A DNA stretch of 64,000 bases. Origin: a virus. Where the stretch lies: positions 79,143 to 143,142 of IMG/VR virus record IMGVR_UViG_3300031566_000001. The stretch is one strand, 5' to 3'. The notes under the pieces are model-generated. The model was not told the origin of the DNA, did not search any database, and was given only the letters and a program-made list of their open reading frames with translations. Of this stretch, positions 1 to 7,699 are shown one piece after another (the first letter of the stretch is position 1; every line of letters starts with the position of its first letter). Made by a program: the position numbers and the translations under genes.

Positions 1-1
1 G

Positions 2-865
2 GAAAGCAACACCCTGGAGAACCTGTACGACCAGGGTGTGAACAAGGGCCGCCTCTGGGTGGACTGGGCTGATGAGAACCGCATCGAGTATGACCCCATC
101 CTGAGAGAGCAGGAGATACCCTTGTTCGTCAACGAGGCCACAAGGTTATGGTGCTACTGGGAGACGGAGCCGCGGTTCCCCTGGCAGACGGAAGCGTACT
201 ATCAGGAGCAGGCCGGGGCCTTGACGGAGCTGGAATTCCGCCGGGTACACAAGAATGAGTGGGTCACCTCGGAGGATGTTTTCGTACCTATCGAGTGGTG
301 GCACGGCTGCGCGGTGGAGACGCCCTTCCCGCCGTTGCAGTCGAGTGAGGAAGTGATCCTGGGGGTAGACGCAGCGGTCAGTGGCGATTCGTTCGCAGTG
401 GTGGGTGTCACGCGGCATCCGATGGCCCCTGGCACTCACGTGGCGGTGCGCTACAGCCGGGTATGGTACCCACCCAAGGGCGGGGAGCTGGACTTCGGCC
501 CTATCGACCAGGAGATACGGCGCTTCTGTGGGGAGCACAACGTGGTGGAGGTGGCCTACGACAAGTGGCAGCTACACAAGCTGGCCACAGACCAGGGCAA
601 GGACTACGTGGCCCACTGGAGGTCCTTCAGCCAGGGGTCCGAGCGTTTGGAGTCGGACGTACAGCTATACCAGCTCATCAGGGCCAAGGAATGCACCCAT
701 GATGGGACGCACCATGAGCTGACCCGGCACATCGCCAATGCCAATAGCAAGATGAGCAAGGAAGAGGAGACGCGGCTGCGGATTGTCAAGAGCAAACGGG
801 GCAAGATTGATGCGTGTGTGGCGCTCTCTATGGCGGCGCACCGGTGTTTATACCTGAACCTGTGA
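2..865 (+). CDS. terL: Terminase large subunit, C-terminal nuclease part (5' end outside window)
   Basis: This is the C-terminal half of the phage DNA-packaging motor, which cuts concatemeric DNA and feeds it into the prohead. The frame is open from the first bases of the window, so the start and the ATPase domain lie upstream. RNase H-like nuclease signatures are visible: the acidic strand ILGVDAAVSGDSFAVVGV (first catalytic Asp), the second strand VEVAYDKWQ, and the C-terminal helix RGKIDACVALSMAAHR, which carries the last Asp. It is followed after 8 bases by a small zinc-finger gene and then virion genes, the usual terminase-to-structural order. The identification rests on motif order; no ATPase motif can be checked here. 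Confidence 0.85.
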   Translation, partial: ESNTLENLYDQGVNKGRLWVDWADENRIEYDPILREQEIPLFVNEATRLWCYWETEPRFPWQTEAYYQEQAGALTELEFRRVHKNEWVTSEDVFVPIEWWHGCAVETPFPPLQSSEEVILGVDAAVSGDSFAVVGVTRHPMAPGTHVAVRYSRVWYPPKGGELDFGPIDQEIRRFCGEHNVVEVAYDKWQLHKLATDQGKDYVAHWRSFSQGSERLESDVQLYQLIRAKECTHDGTHHELTRHIANANSKMSKEEETRLRIVKSKRGKIDACVALSMAAHRCLYLNL

Positions 866-873
866 GGGGAGAG

Positions 874-1047
874 ATGAAGCAAGAACTCTGTCCGGTATGC
901 CGCGGTAAGAAAATAATCGTGTCCACTCATATCTCGGGGGTTCTCTCCCAGAGGAAGTGCTCAGCCTGCGGTGGCACGGGAATCGTCAAGCCGAAGACCT
1001 GCAACATGCCCCCAGGATCGTGTGGGGGCTGCCCAGGTCGGTTCTAA
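874..1047 (+). CDS. Small DnaJ-type zinc-finger protein, 57 aa
   Basis: A 57-residue protein with two knuckles of the DnaJ central type: CPVCRGKK near residues 6-13 and CSACGGTGIV near 29-38. Two more cysteines lie near the end (CNMPPGSCGGC). The ATG at 874 follows GGGGAGAG and is preferred over upstream in-frame codons that would overlap terL. It probably binds one or two zinc ions. Its role is unknown; tiny CxxCxGxG proteins are common in phage genomes next to terminase or replication genes. Confidence 0.6.
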   Translation: MKQELCPVCRGKKIIVSTHISGVLSQRKCSACGGTGIVKPKTCNMPPGSCGGCPGRF

Positions 1048-1077
1048 GGCGCTTAAAGCTGAGATGAGGGGTATCCC

Positions 1078-1635
1078 ATGTCTAACACGGTAATCATTGC
1101 GGGCAGGAACTACACTGACCCAGATAGGCCAGCACAGGCTCCGCACATTGACGCGGACGGTACTGCGTATATCAGGACGCTGGGTCAGAGTGACGTGGTG
1201 ATGCTGTCCGAACCAGCATTGGCTGCCGCCAGGGCGGGGACAGCATTCTGCCACAAGGTGAACAGTAAGGTGGGCATCAATGGTGCGCCAACGGTGCTGA
1301 CGGATGCGGGCCTGCTCAGGACAACGACTGCAGGCTACAGGGACGTTATCACTTGCCTCTATGCCTATCTGAGCACATTCAGCGATTCGTGTGAGTTTGA
1401 GATAGGCTACACGGCAAACGCGGATGGCACGGGGGCATTTACGGCGATGACGATGATGTTTGGCCTTGATACTGGCGCTGCCTCTTCGGTGCCTTCACCA
1501 AGCCTTACGATGCTTAGCCCACCCATTGTCATCACACCAGCCATGGGCGGGGCATGGACTATCAGGGCACAGACCAATGATGCAGGTGCAACGGTGACAT
1601 TCGGCATAAACGGCTGGCGCGAGCTTATCACCTAA
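1078..1635 (+). CDS. Putative virion surface protein, 185 aa
   Basis: I do not recognise the family. The protein is rich in small and beta-branched residues (Thr, Ala, Gly, Val) with few charges, typical of all-beta virion decoration or fibre subunits. Its start (MSNTVIIAGRNY) resembles that of the gene at 2094 (MSIAQTVLIAGRG), so these may be related head or tail appendage proteins. It lies between terL and portal, with an upstream GATGAGGGG ribosome-binding stretch, and is followed by a paired-dyad regulatory site. A structural role is inferred from composition and position. Confidence 0.55.
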   Translation: MSNTVIIAGRNYTDPDRPAQAPHIDADGTAYIRTLGQSDVVMLSEPALAAARAGTAFCHKVNSKVGINGAPTVLTDAGLLRTTTAGYRDVITCLYAYLSTFSDSCEFEIGYTANADGTGAFTAMTMMFGLDTGAASSVPSPSLTMLSPPIVITPAMGGAWTIRAQTNDAGATVTFGINGWRELIT

Positions 1636-1636
1636 T

Positions 1637-1681
1637 TCTTTGCCAGCAAAGGAAACGCTGGCCTAGCCTTTTGTGCAAAAG
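1637..1681 (+). promoter_or_regulatory. Paired dyad regulatory site, locus 1 (A then B)
   Basis: Dyad A (core CTTTGCCAGCAAAG, 1638-1651) and dyad B (CTTTTGTGCAAAAG, 1668-1681) have centres exactly 30 bp apart. Dyad B runs directly into the ribosome-binding site GGGGAG of the gene starting at 1691. No good TATAAT box is found 12 bp after dyad A here, unlike most other loci. This is one of eight related sites in the window (see also 20750, 28006, 29238, 38594, 48631, 56881, 60440). Confidence 0.6.
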
Positions 1682-1690
1682 GGGAGAACG

Positions 1691-2086
1691 ATGGCGAGAG
1701 TAGAGATAGCGGGACACGGCCAGGATAGCAATACGCCCATCGGTGCGGTATTCAGTGAGCAGGGCATCATCGTGCCGCCTTATGATGACTTGGTTAGTTA
1801 CGGGCCGACCGATGCGCCCGCTGTCAACAAGGCGATATACACGCCCAGTGCCAGCTTCCGGTTCATCCCTCAGTTGGTTGTGATGTCCTGTGAGGGGGCA
1901 CAGATCTTCACTTTCGCCTGCGGGACCTGGCACATGACCATTTACATCTCTGGGCAGTCAGGGGGCACGGAGGTCATTCCCTTCGTCGGTGGGGGCCTGC
2001 GGCTGGCACGGCTGCCGTTGTTATTGACTACGCCCAACGCGGTGAATCACTACGTGGGCTTCATGGGTAGGCAGGTGGTGGAATAG
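1691..2086 (+). CDS. Putative small virion protein, 131 aa
   Basis: No family recognised. The sequence is hydrophobic and beta-rich with very few lysines, resembling a single jelly-roll-like decoration or fibre-tip domain. The ATG at 1691 is chosen because GGGGAG sits 4 bases upstream; an upstream in-frame alternative would fall inside the regulatory dyad. It belongs to the run of three similar-sized beta-type proteins (1078, 1691, 2094) between terminase and the DUF1566-like protein. Function is inferred only from composition and context. Confidence 0.5.
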   Translation: MARVEIAGHGQDSNTPIGAVFSEQGIIVPPYDDLVSYGPTDAPAVNKAIYTPSASFRFIPQLVVMSCEGAQIFTFACGTWHMTIYISGQSGGTEVIPFVGGGLRLARLPLLLTTPNAVNHYVGFMGRQVVE

Positions 2087-2093
2087 GGGGCGC

Positions 2094-2495
2094 ATGATGA
2101 GCATAGCACAAACGGTACTGATAGCAGGTAGAGGAGCGGACGGGACACCTCAGGTTATTGAGGTAACTGTTGGGGGTGCATTGCCGGTCAGCGCATCGGC
2201 GGCGGACAACCCTACCTATCCTCTGGTGCGGAACCTGACCCTGACCCTGGCTAATACGGAATATGCACAGGTTCTCCCTGCTAACTGTCGGTCCTTCGAG
2301 TTTCATTGCCGCACGGCCAACGATATTCGGTTTGCGTTCGAGCCGGGGCGTGTCGGCCCACCGGCGGCGCCGTACATGACCTTGCCCTCTGGCTTGTGGT
2401 ACTACTCCGAGGAGGTCTACTTGCAACCAGTGTGGACCCTCTACTTCGCCAGCGCGGTTGCCGCCGTGGTGGTGGAACTCATAGGGTGGACGTAA
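2094..2495 (+). CDS. Putative small virion protein, 133 aa
   Basis: No family recognised. A predicted all-beta protein whose N-terminus (QTVLIAGRGADGTPQVIEV) resembles the start of the gene at 1078 and whose C-terminal strand is very hydrophobic (VWTLYFASAVAAVVVELIG). Phage proteins with this pattern, a 'Y..G.W.Y.E.VYLQPVW' tail and low charge, are often head fibre or tail tip components, but that is inference. It starts 7 bases after the previous stop and ends 1 base before the next start, so it is in the same transcription unit. Confidence 0.5.
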   Translation: MMSIAQTVLIAGRGADGTPQVIEVTVGGALPVSASAADNPTYPLVRNLTLTLANTEYAQVLPANCRSFEFHCRTANDIRFAFEPGRVGPPAAPYMTLPSGLWYYSEEVYLQPVWTLYFASAVAAVVVELIGWT

Positions 2496-2496
2496 G

Positions 2497-3570
2497 ATGC
2501 CGGTAAGGGGTGGCGCGGGCCTTCTAGCGGCCTTGCTGGAGACGGGGCAGATAACGCCCTACAGCTTCTTCGATGATGGGAGCTACGAGGCGGGCGTAGC
2601 CAAAGCCTATACCGTCAACGCCCTGGCGGGCAACACCGATATTGAGGTCGCCCACTACGCGGCGGGTACGCTCAGCTTCACCGCGCCCGGCACCATAGCG
2701 GATGCTGCAAATGGGCTGGCGGGCTGGGCGGTGAATGACCGCATGGTCATCAAGGGTAGTGGCTCCAACGACGGTGAGGTTACAGTCACGGGCATCGGTG
2801 GAGCACCGGCGAACCTGACCATCTCTGCGGCGGTGAATGAGCTGGCAGGGGCCATGACCTCATTGTATAAGGTGGCTGCGCACTCAAACAACGTCGTCAC
2901 GGACACCAACACGGGGTTAATGTGGAGCCGCAACACCTCCACAGGTGAGGCCGTAGGGCCGATGAGCAACGGTCTATTGAACTGGTACAACGTGGCGACG
3001 GACTGTGCAATCTATGCTGGGGTTAACACCGTGAGTGTGATAATGCCCGGCAATATCTTCCGCGTCATCGGAGGGGCCGCCTTGACCCAATTTCATATCG
3101 GGGACTGCATCATGGCGGCGGGGTTCGTCAACGGGGTCAACAATCTCCCCAATGCCTATGTGGTGAGCGCCACACCTAATGGTGCCGATTTGGACATCGT
3201 TGTGGACCCCGGCAATCAGGTCTTGATAGCTGAGGGCGCAGTAGGCGACTGGATTTATCTCAATTGCCAGTCCATCTTCAACTATGCGGCGGGGGCACGG
3301 CTGGGGAGCGTGGGCACGTACACGGATTGGCGAGTGCCAAATCGGGTCGAGATTATGGGCCTTGTTGGAATGGAAGCAGGGGCAGTATTGCCTGATGTAC
3401 TCGCATTCCCTGGCTGGCCCGCAGCGCCTATTTGGCAGTCAACCACCTGCCCAGGACAGATACTAGCCGCCTGGAGAATCGATTTGGCGGCGGGCATTAA
3501 CCAAGGGCAAGCGTTAAGGATAGCCAAGGCTGCGAATGGTATCACTGCCCTTGTGAGGCTAGGAACATGA
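2497..3570 (+). CDS. DUF1566 (Lcl C-terminal)-like virion or adhesion protein
   Basis: 357 aa. The N-terminal 130 residues are a repetitive beta-rich segment. From about residue 130 the hallmarks of the DUF1566/Lcl C-terminal domain appear: VVTDTNTGLMWSRNTS, a middle WYNVATDC, then TDWRVPNRVEIMGLV and a closing IWQSTTCPG...AWRIDL. In this family the domain is a C-type-lectin-like adhesion module found in surface and phage tail proteins, so a receptor or glycan-binding role is plausible. Members are sometimes hypervariable targets of diversity-generating retroelements, but no reverse transcriptase or template repeat is visible here. It overlaps the next gene by 4 bases (ATGA). Confidence 0.6.
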   Translation: MPVRGGAGLLAALLETGQITPYSFFDDGSYEAGVAKAYTVNALAGNTDIEVAHYAAGTLSFTAPGTIADAANGLAGWAVNDRMVIKGSGSNDGEVTVTGIGGAPANLTISAAVNELAGAMTSLYKVAAHSNNVVTDTNTGLMWSRNTSTGEAVGPMSNGLLNWYNVATDCAIYAGVNTVSVIMPGNIFRVIGGAALTQFHIGDCIMAAGFVNGVNNLPNAYVVSATPNGADLDIVVDPGNQVLIAEGAVGDWIYLNCQSIFNYAAGARLGSVGTYTDWRVPNRVEIMGLVGMEAGAVLPDVLAFPGWPAAPIWQSTTCPGQILAAWRIDLAAGINQGQALRIAKAANGITALVRLGT

Positions 3571-4124
3571 TAGACCTGCAATCTAAGACGCTGGACGAAC
3601 TCAGGGCGATGGACAAAGAGGACATCATCAAGGCCATCTTCGAGGGCGAGACTTACAGCGACCCTCATTTGGTCAAGGACCAGTTTGGCAACAACGTGGA
3701 GCTGGTTGATGAGATTCGCCAGAAGTACGACGGCAACCTGGTGGGGCGGCGCGTTGTCAGGTGGACCTATCACGACGCTAAAGAGGGCATTGTCAACGAA
3801 ATCATCACTGAGGACGGCAAGGTGAGGGATATGGTCACCCACCCGCTAGACGGCAGGCAGCCTACGCTCAGGAGGGTGCCCATTGCGGAGCCGGTGCCGC
3901 TGGAGGAGCTGGGCGGCATGGGCGGCGCGGCTGTTGTGCCGGAACCAGTGCTGCCGGAGCCGGAGCCGCTTATCTTGCCGGTGCCCCTTCGAGCTGTAGA
4001 GGTCACACCGGAGCCGGTTATCACTGAAGAGCCAGCTATCATCGAGGCACCGCTGACCAAGTGGCAGCGGTTCAAGAAGCGGGCGGAGCGCATCATCTTC
4101 CTGCTACCGGACGACGTAGTATAA
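3567..4124 (+). CDS. Unknown protein with proline/glutamate-rich linker, 185 aa
   Basis: Unrecognised. Residues 1-110 look globular and charged (LDELRAMDKEDIIKAIFEG near the start). Residues 110-165 form a low-complexity Pro/Glu/Val linker (VPEPVLPEPEPLILPVP), and a basic amphipathic tail follows (KWQRFKKRAERIIFLLPDDVV). This head-linker-tail layout suits a virion or assembly protein that tethers partners. Its ATG overlaps the previous stop as ATGA and it ends 9 bases before the portal start, so translational coupling with the portal gene is likely. Confidence 0.5.
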   Translation: MIDLQSKTLDELRAMDKEDIIKAIFEGETYSDPHLVKDQFGNNVELVDEIRQKYDGNLVGRRVVRWTYHDAKEGIVNEIITEDGKVRDMVTHPLDGRQPTLRRVPIAEPVPLEELGGMGGAAVVPEPVLPEPEPLILPVPLRAVEVTPEPVITEEPAIIEAPLTKWQRFKKRAERIIFLLPDDVV

Positions 4125-4133
4125 GGGGAAGGC

Positions 4134-6359
4134 ATGGCTAAGAAGAAGCGCAGACCGGAGCCGACCAAAGAAGAGGTCATCCTGGAAGAGGACGCTAAGG
4201 TCGCCAAGCCGCCTGCAGACATTGCGGCTGCGGCCAGGGCCTCCGTGCAGGAAACGGCCCCGACGGGCTGGGGTGGTTCTCAGATATTCCTGTTCCAGAT
4301 GGCGCTCAAGGCAGATGAGGCCCCCTTGTGGTGGACCGTGCAGCGTGACGCGTGGCTGCGTTCATTCTGGCAGACTGCACCTTTCTTACCGGGGGTCATT
4401 TACTCTATAGCGGCCCGCAATGCAGCCTTCCGATTTGAGTTCACTGGTCCGGAGGAGCAGGTTCAATATTCTAAGGACCTGTGTGCTCAGGCAGACCTTG
4501 GAGCGGGCTGGCAGTCGTTTGTGATGAAGCTCACGCAGGACTTGCTTACACAAGATAATGGTGCATTTATCGAGGTCATTCGGCCTGCCAGGGTACGCAC
4601 TAAGAAGGGATTACTCCAGGCGGTCAAGGCCCGCGGCTCAGATGGGGAGATGGAATGGTTCCAGGTGTACCGCAATCAGATAGAACCCATTGACCTGGAG
4701 GAGTACAAGGTTGAGGACTCGCCGGTGGACCAACCTCTGGGTATTGCACATCTGGATGCAGGACGGTGCCAGAGGACGGGGGATATTGATTATCCTGTAG
4801 TCTACACAGACCGCAAGAATCAGAAACACAAATTGGCCTGGTGGCAAGTTATCACTCTAGAGGACATGCCCAGCCCTCAAGAGGACATGAACAATGTGGG
4901 CTTCTGCGCGGTGTCTCGGATACTGAGGGCGGCGCAGATACTACGAGACGTTGCAATCTACAAGCAGGAGAAGGTTTCAGGGCGTTTTGCGGGTTCTGTG
5001 TGGGTGACTAATGTGGATGCAACTCGTGTCACGGATGCGGTGAAACAGGCCAAGGTGAATGCGGACCAGTTGGGGTTGTCTCGATATATGCCGCCTATCA
5101 TCGCCTCACTTTTGGATCCCCAGGCCGATCCCAAAGCCATAGAGATAGCCCTAGCTTCTTTGCCCGATGGCTTCGATGAAGAGGTTGCTCTGCGGTGGTA
5201 CATTACGGAGCTGGCGCTGGGCACGGGCACGGATTACACCTACCTGGCCCCATTGCCGGGGCAGGGGCTGGGTACGGCTACTCAGGTAGAGACCATGGCC
5301 CGGCAGACCAAGGGCAAGAGTTCAAGAATATTTATGAACACGTTGGAGTTCAAGTTCCGGTATCATCGACTGCTGCCGGGTCAGGTAGACATGAACTTTG
5401 TGGAGGTAGATGCAGAGGAGCAGGAGACCAAGGATGCGGCAACGCAGCGCCGGGCTGAGACGAGAGCTATATGTATCCAGAGCGGGGAGATCACCCCGCA
5501 GGTGGCCCGTCAGATCGCAGTGGACCAGGGGGACCTGGAGCCGGACTACCTGGATATGATGGAGGAAGAGGAAGTTACGTCAGAGGTCACGGAAGAGCCG
5601 GAGGAGTCACCCGGCGGGTTTGAGCCGGGGGATGTGACCGAAGAGCCAGAGGAGAAAGGGGTCTGGGCACGGCTCAAGGCCCTGGGGGATCGGCTGCAGC
5701 TCAGACGTCGGAACTCCGGCTACGAGGGCAAGGTCAACGCCTATGCTGAGAAGTTGATAACAGCCTACGATGAGTGGGCGCAGAAGTGGGCCAAGCGCAT
5801 CGCCGGGGCCTCCTTGATAGATCGGGATGTGTTTATCAGGGATGCGGCTAATGAGATAGATGACATCATGCAGGAGATCGCCCTCAAGGGTCTACCGGAG
5901 GCCTACGCGCTGGGCCTAGAAGAGGAGGAGCTGACTCAGGATGGTGCGCTGGCCGTAGAGGCGTATACGGACCGCAACCTGCGCTTCCTGGAGTTCAGCT
6001 TGAACCCTGACGTGCAGACCAAGCTCAAGGGGTTGGGCGATGAGGGGTTGAAGGATGCAGGGGCCGTGCTGGGTGTCCTGGGTACGTTCAGGGGCCGTGT
6101 AGCGACGTATGCGGGGCCGTACTGGGTAATGGTATGGAAGGGTACAGAAGAGCGTGCCAAGGCGCAGGGGCAGGCACAGGAGCGTGTGATACCCGTCACA
6201 CGGCATCTGGACGACAGGGCTGAGCACTGTGATACCTGCCCGCCCAAGGCCGGGGCGTACAAGTCCTGGGCGGAGATGATTGCAGAGTGCGGCGGGGTCC
6301 CGGCGGATTCTTCGGATTCATGTGGCTGTAATTGTCGCTGCTGGATCACGCTAGGATAG
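4134..6359 (+). CDS. Portal protein fused to MuF/SPP1 gp7-like head protein
   Basis: 741 aa. Residues about 40-460 form the portal: a long alpha/beta domain with an RDVAIYKQEKVSGRFAGSVWV helix and a GTDYTYLAPLPGQGLGTATQVE segment, typical of phage portals that form the DNA-entry dodecamer. An acidic Glu/Pro linker (about 465-520) leads to a second domain. That domain ends in the MuF/minor-head signature: VTRHLDDRAEHCDTCP, then SWAEM...CGGVP and CNCRCWITLG, a cysteine-rich C-terminus. Portal and MuF are usually separate adjacent genes, so the fusion is notable. The start ATG follows AAGGGGAAGGC. High confidence in both domains, less in the exact boundary. Confidence 0.75.
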   Translation: MAKKKRRPEPTKEEVILEEDAKVAKPPADIAAAARASVQETAPTGWGGSQIFLFQMALKADEAPLWWTVQRDAWLRSFWQTAPFLPGVIYSIAARNAAFRFEFTGPEEQVQYSKDLCAQADLGAGWQSFVMKLTQDLLTQDNGAFIEVIRPARVRTKKGLLQAVKARGSDGEMEWFQVYRNQIEPIDLEEYKVEDSPVDQPLGIAHLDAGRCQRTGDIDYPVVYTDRKNQKHKLAWWQVITLEDMPSPQEDMNNVGFCAVSRILRAAQILRDVAIYKQEKVSGRFAGSVWVTNVDATRVTDAVKQAKVNADQLGLSRYMPPIIASLLDPQADPKAIEIALASLPDGFDEEVALRWYITELALGTGTDYTYLAPLPGQGLGTATQVETMARQTKGKSSRIFMNTLEFKFRYHRLLPGQVDMNFVEVDAEEQETKDAATQRRAETRAICIQSGEITPQVARQIAVDQGDLEPDYLDMMEEEEVTSEVTEEPEESPGGFEPGDVTEEPEEKGVWARLKALGDRLQLRRRNSGYEGKVNAYAEKLITAYDEWAQKWAKRIAGASLIDRDVFIRDAANEIDDIMQEIALKGLPEAYALGLEEEELTQDGALAVEAYTDRNLRFLEFSLNPDVQTKLKGLGDEGLKDAGAVLGVLGTFRGRVATYAGPYWVMVWKGTEERAKAQGQAQERVIPVTRHLDDRAEHCDTCPPKAGAYKSWAEMIAECGGVPADSSDSCGCNCRCWITLG

Positions 6360-6372
6360 ATTGGAGGGCACA

Positions 6373-6810
6373 ATGGTTGCCGACAATTCTGAATCCGCTA
6401 AGGCCGAAGTTACTATCTATGCTTTCCATCATCCTGATTGGAAGCGTGATGAACCAGGTTCATGGATATATGTTGGTCACACTGCCCGTGAGCTACAAGA
6501 GAGACTCAGAGAACACTTAGAGGCTGCCGATAATGGTAGTACAAGTCCTTGGCCTATGATTGATCACCTGCGTGAATTGCTGAATGAGGACAGGATGCCA
6601 GTAGGAGGTATTTTAGAAACCTGTCCGTATGAACTTCGGTATTCTGCGGAAGCCTACTGGATTTGTATACTCAAAACAGAGGGGCATAATGTTGTCAACG
6701 GTGGCGGCCGAGAAGTAATGATAGCTCTTGATTGGGCTATTCAGATTGCCACCGAATTTCAAGAAGCAGGAAATTCTTGGGCACATTATGCCCTTAGGAG
6801 ATTACAATGA
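6373..6810 (+). CDS. GIY-YIG family endonuclease-like protein, probable mobile gene
   Basis: 145 aa. The GIY-YIG-like strand is WIYVGHTARELQERLREH near residues 30-47, where IYVG and the following Arg/Glu helix match nuclease-family positions. A later ETCPYELRYSAEAYWICILK helix and a terminal NVVNGGG (conserved Asn) also fit. Start ATG 6373 follows GGAGGG. The coding sequence is noticeably richer in A/T than its neighbours and sits between portal-MuF and neck genes, where no such enzyme is needed. This suggests a homing-type or otherwise acquired selfish gene. Activity and target cannot be read from the sequence. Confidence 0.65.
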   Translation: MVADNSESAKAEVTIYAFHHPDWKRDEPGSWIYVGHTARELQERLREHLEAADNGSTSPWPMIDHLRELLNEDRMPVGGILETCPYELRYSAEAYWICILKTEGHNVVNGGGREVMIALDWAIQIATEFQEAGNSWAHYALRRLQ

Positions 6811-6989
6811 CAAAGAGCATAGACATTCCCATAGCGAGCGTCACTAAGGACCTCACCGTCCAGGTGAACCTTACAGGCTTCCGCCAGTGGCACCTGCGGC
6901 TGCGTGTGGGTATGGTCCTGATGCGGCTCGCCATCTGGATATCAGGTATGGGATGCAATGTGGAGGAACCGGTAAACGATGCCCCCTAG
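6807..6989 (+). CDS. Small phage protein with hydrophobic C-terminal helix, 60 aa
   Basis: Starts as ATGA overlapping the stop of the GIY-YIG gene and ends 11 bases into the next gene, so it is translated in a coupled series. The pattern of a short beta-like start (IDIPIASVTKDLTVQVNLTG) followed by a basic, hydrophobic helix (RLRVGMVLMRLAIWISG) is often seen in small phage structural-module proteins of unknown role. No catalytic residues. It could associate with membrane or pack against a coat protein. Confidence 0.5.
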   Translation: MTKSIDIPIASVTKDLTVQVNLTGFRQWHLRLRVGMVLMRLAIWISGMGCNVEEPVNDAP

Positions 6990-7476
6990 AATCAGGCTTG
7001 AGCGCATCGGGTCTGATAAACCCATTGTGGATACCAAGAAGTTCGTCAGGGGCCTGGTGCGGGCCGTGGATGATACCGTGGCCATCGTGGAGAGCAACTT
7101 CAAGGCCACTACAAGAACCTGGAAGCACCAGGTCCGGTTCAAGCGCCGCAGAGCCACCAGGCGGGGTGATACCATCGAGGGTGACGTGACCACGAACGAT
7201 GAGATATACGGTTACGTCTCAGGGGGTACACGGAGGCATTTCGTGCGGCCCCGTCGAGCTAAGGCACTGCGATTCAGGGGTGGCAAGTATGGAGCCAAGA
7301 CACGCCCCAGGGTTTTGGGATCACGCAAGGGTGGTGGTCGGGGTGCGTTTGTGTTCTCTAAAGGGCATTGGGTGAAGGGCATCAAGGCTAGGGAGTTCCC
7401 GCAAGAGATCGCCAAGCGGCGCCAAAGGAACCTGCACAACTTCGTCATCAGGGCATACGCGGAGGCCAGAGGGTGA
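6979..7476 (+). CDS. HK97 gp10-like neck/tail-completion protein
   Basis: 165 aa, very basic. It begins with a helix-rich segment (VDTKKFVRGLVRAVDDTVAIVESNFKATT), then a beta region with GYVSGGTRRHFVRP, and ends with VFSKGHWVKGIKAREFPQEIAKRRQRNLHNFVIRAYAEA. The 'G-R-F...pG-i-ar-f' pattern near the end is typical of gp10-type head-tail joining proteins. Placement next to portal and before the head protease fits, although gp10 usually follows the capsid. Overlaps neighbours on both sides. Confidence 0.5.
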   Translation: MPPRIRLERIGSDKPIVDTKKFVRGLVRAVDDTVAIVESNFKATTRTWKHQVRFKRRRATRRGDTIEGDVTTNDEIYGYVSGGTRRHFVRPRRAKALRFRGGKYGAKTRPRVLGSRKGGGRGAFVFSKGHWVKGIKAREFPQEIAKRRQRNLHNFVIRAYAEARG

Positions 7477-7622
7477 ACAGCAAAGACCGCAAGCTGCTGA
7501 TGGAACAACGCAGGGCTTTGTTGCTACAGGTAGACGCTATTGAGCGCAGGGTGGGGATTGCACCCACGACAGCAGACTTGCGTAAGCAAACGAAATGTGA
7601 TAAGGTTGTTGTCAAACCATAA
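7473..7622 (+). CDS. Small coiled-coil-like protein, 49 aa
   Basis: GTG start overlapping the previous stop as GTGA. The product begins VNSKDRKLLMEQRRALLLQV and continues through AIERRVGIAPTTADLRKQ to a basic end. The first half should form an amphipathic helix. No family recognised. It is short but its start overlap and codon use match the surrounding genes, so I keep it as a likely real gene. It could be a scaffold-associated or DNA-binding helper. Confidence 0.4.
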   Translation: MNSKDRKLLMEQRRALLLQVDAIERRVGIAPTTADLRKQTKCDKVVVKP

Positions 7623-7699
7623 GAAGGCTTCCCGAGAGGCACGCCGTTCACCATGCGGTCACCGCGCAAGCGACCACCGCAGGAGGGCGGCGTTTCTTT

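Noticed and set aside
2497-3570. DUF1566-like gene as a diversity-generating retroelement target
   Set aside because: No reverse transcriptase, accessory protein or second near-copy of the 3' end is present in the window, and the 3' end is not rich in AAY codons. It could lie outside, but nothing here supports it.
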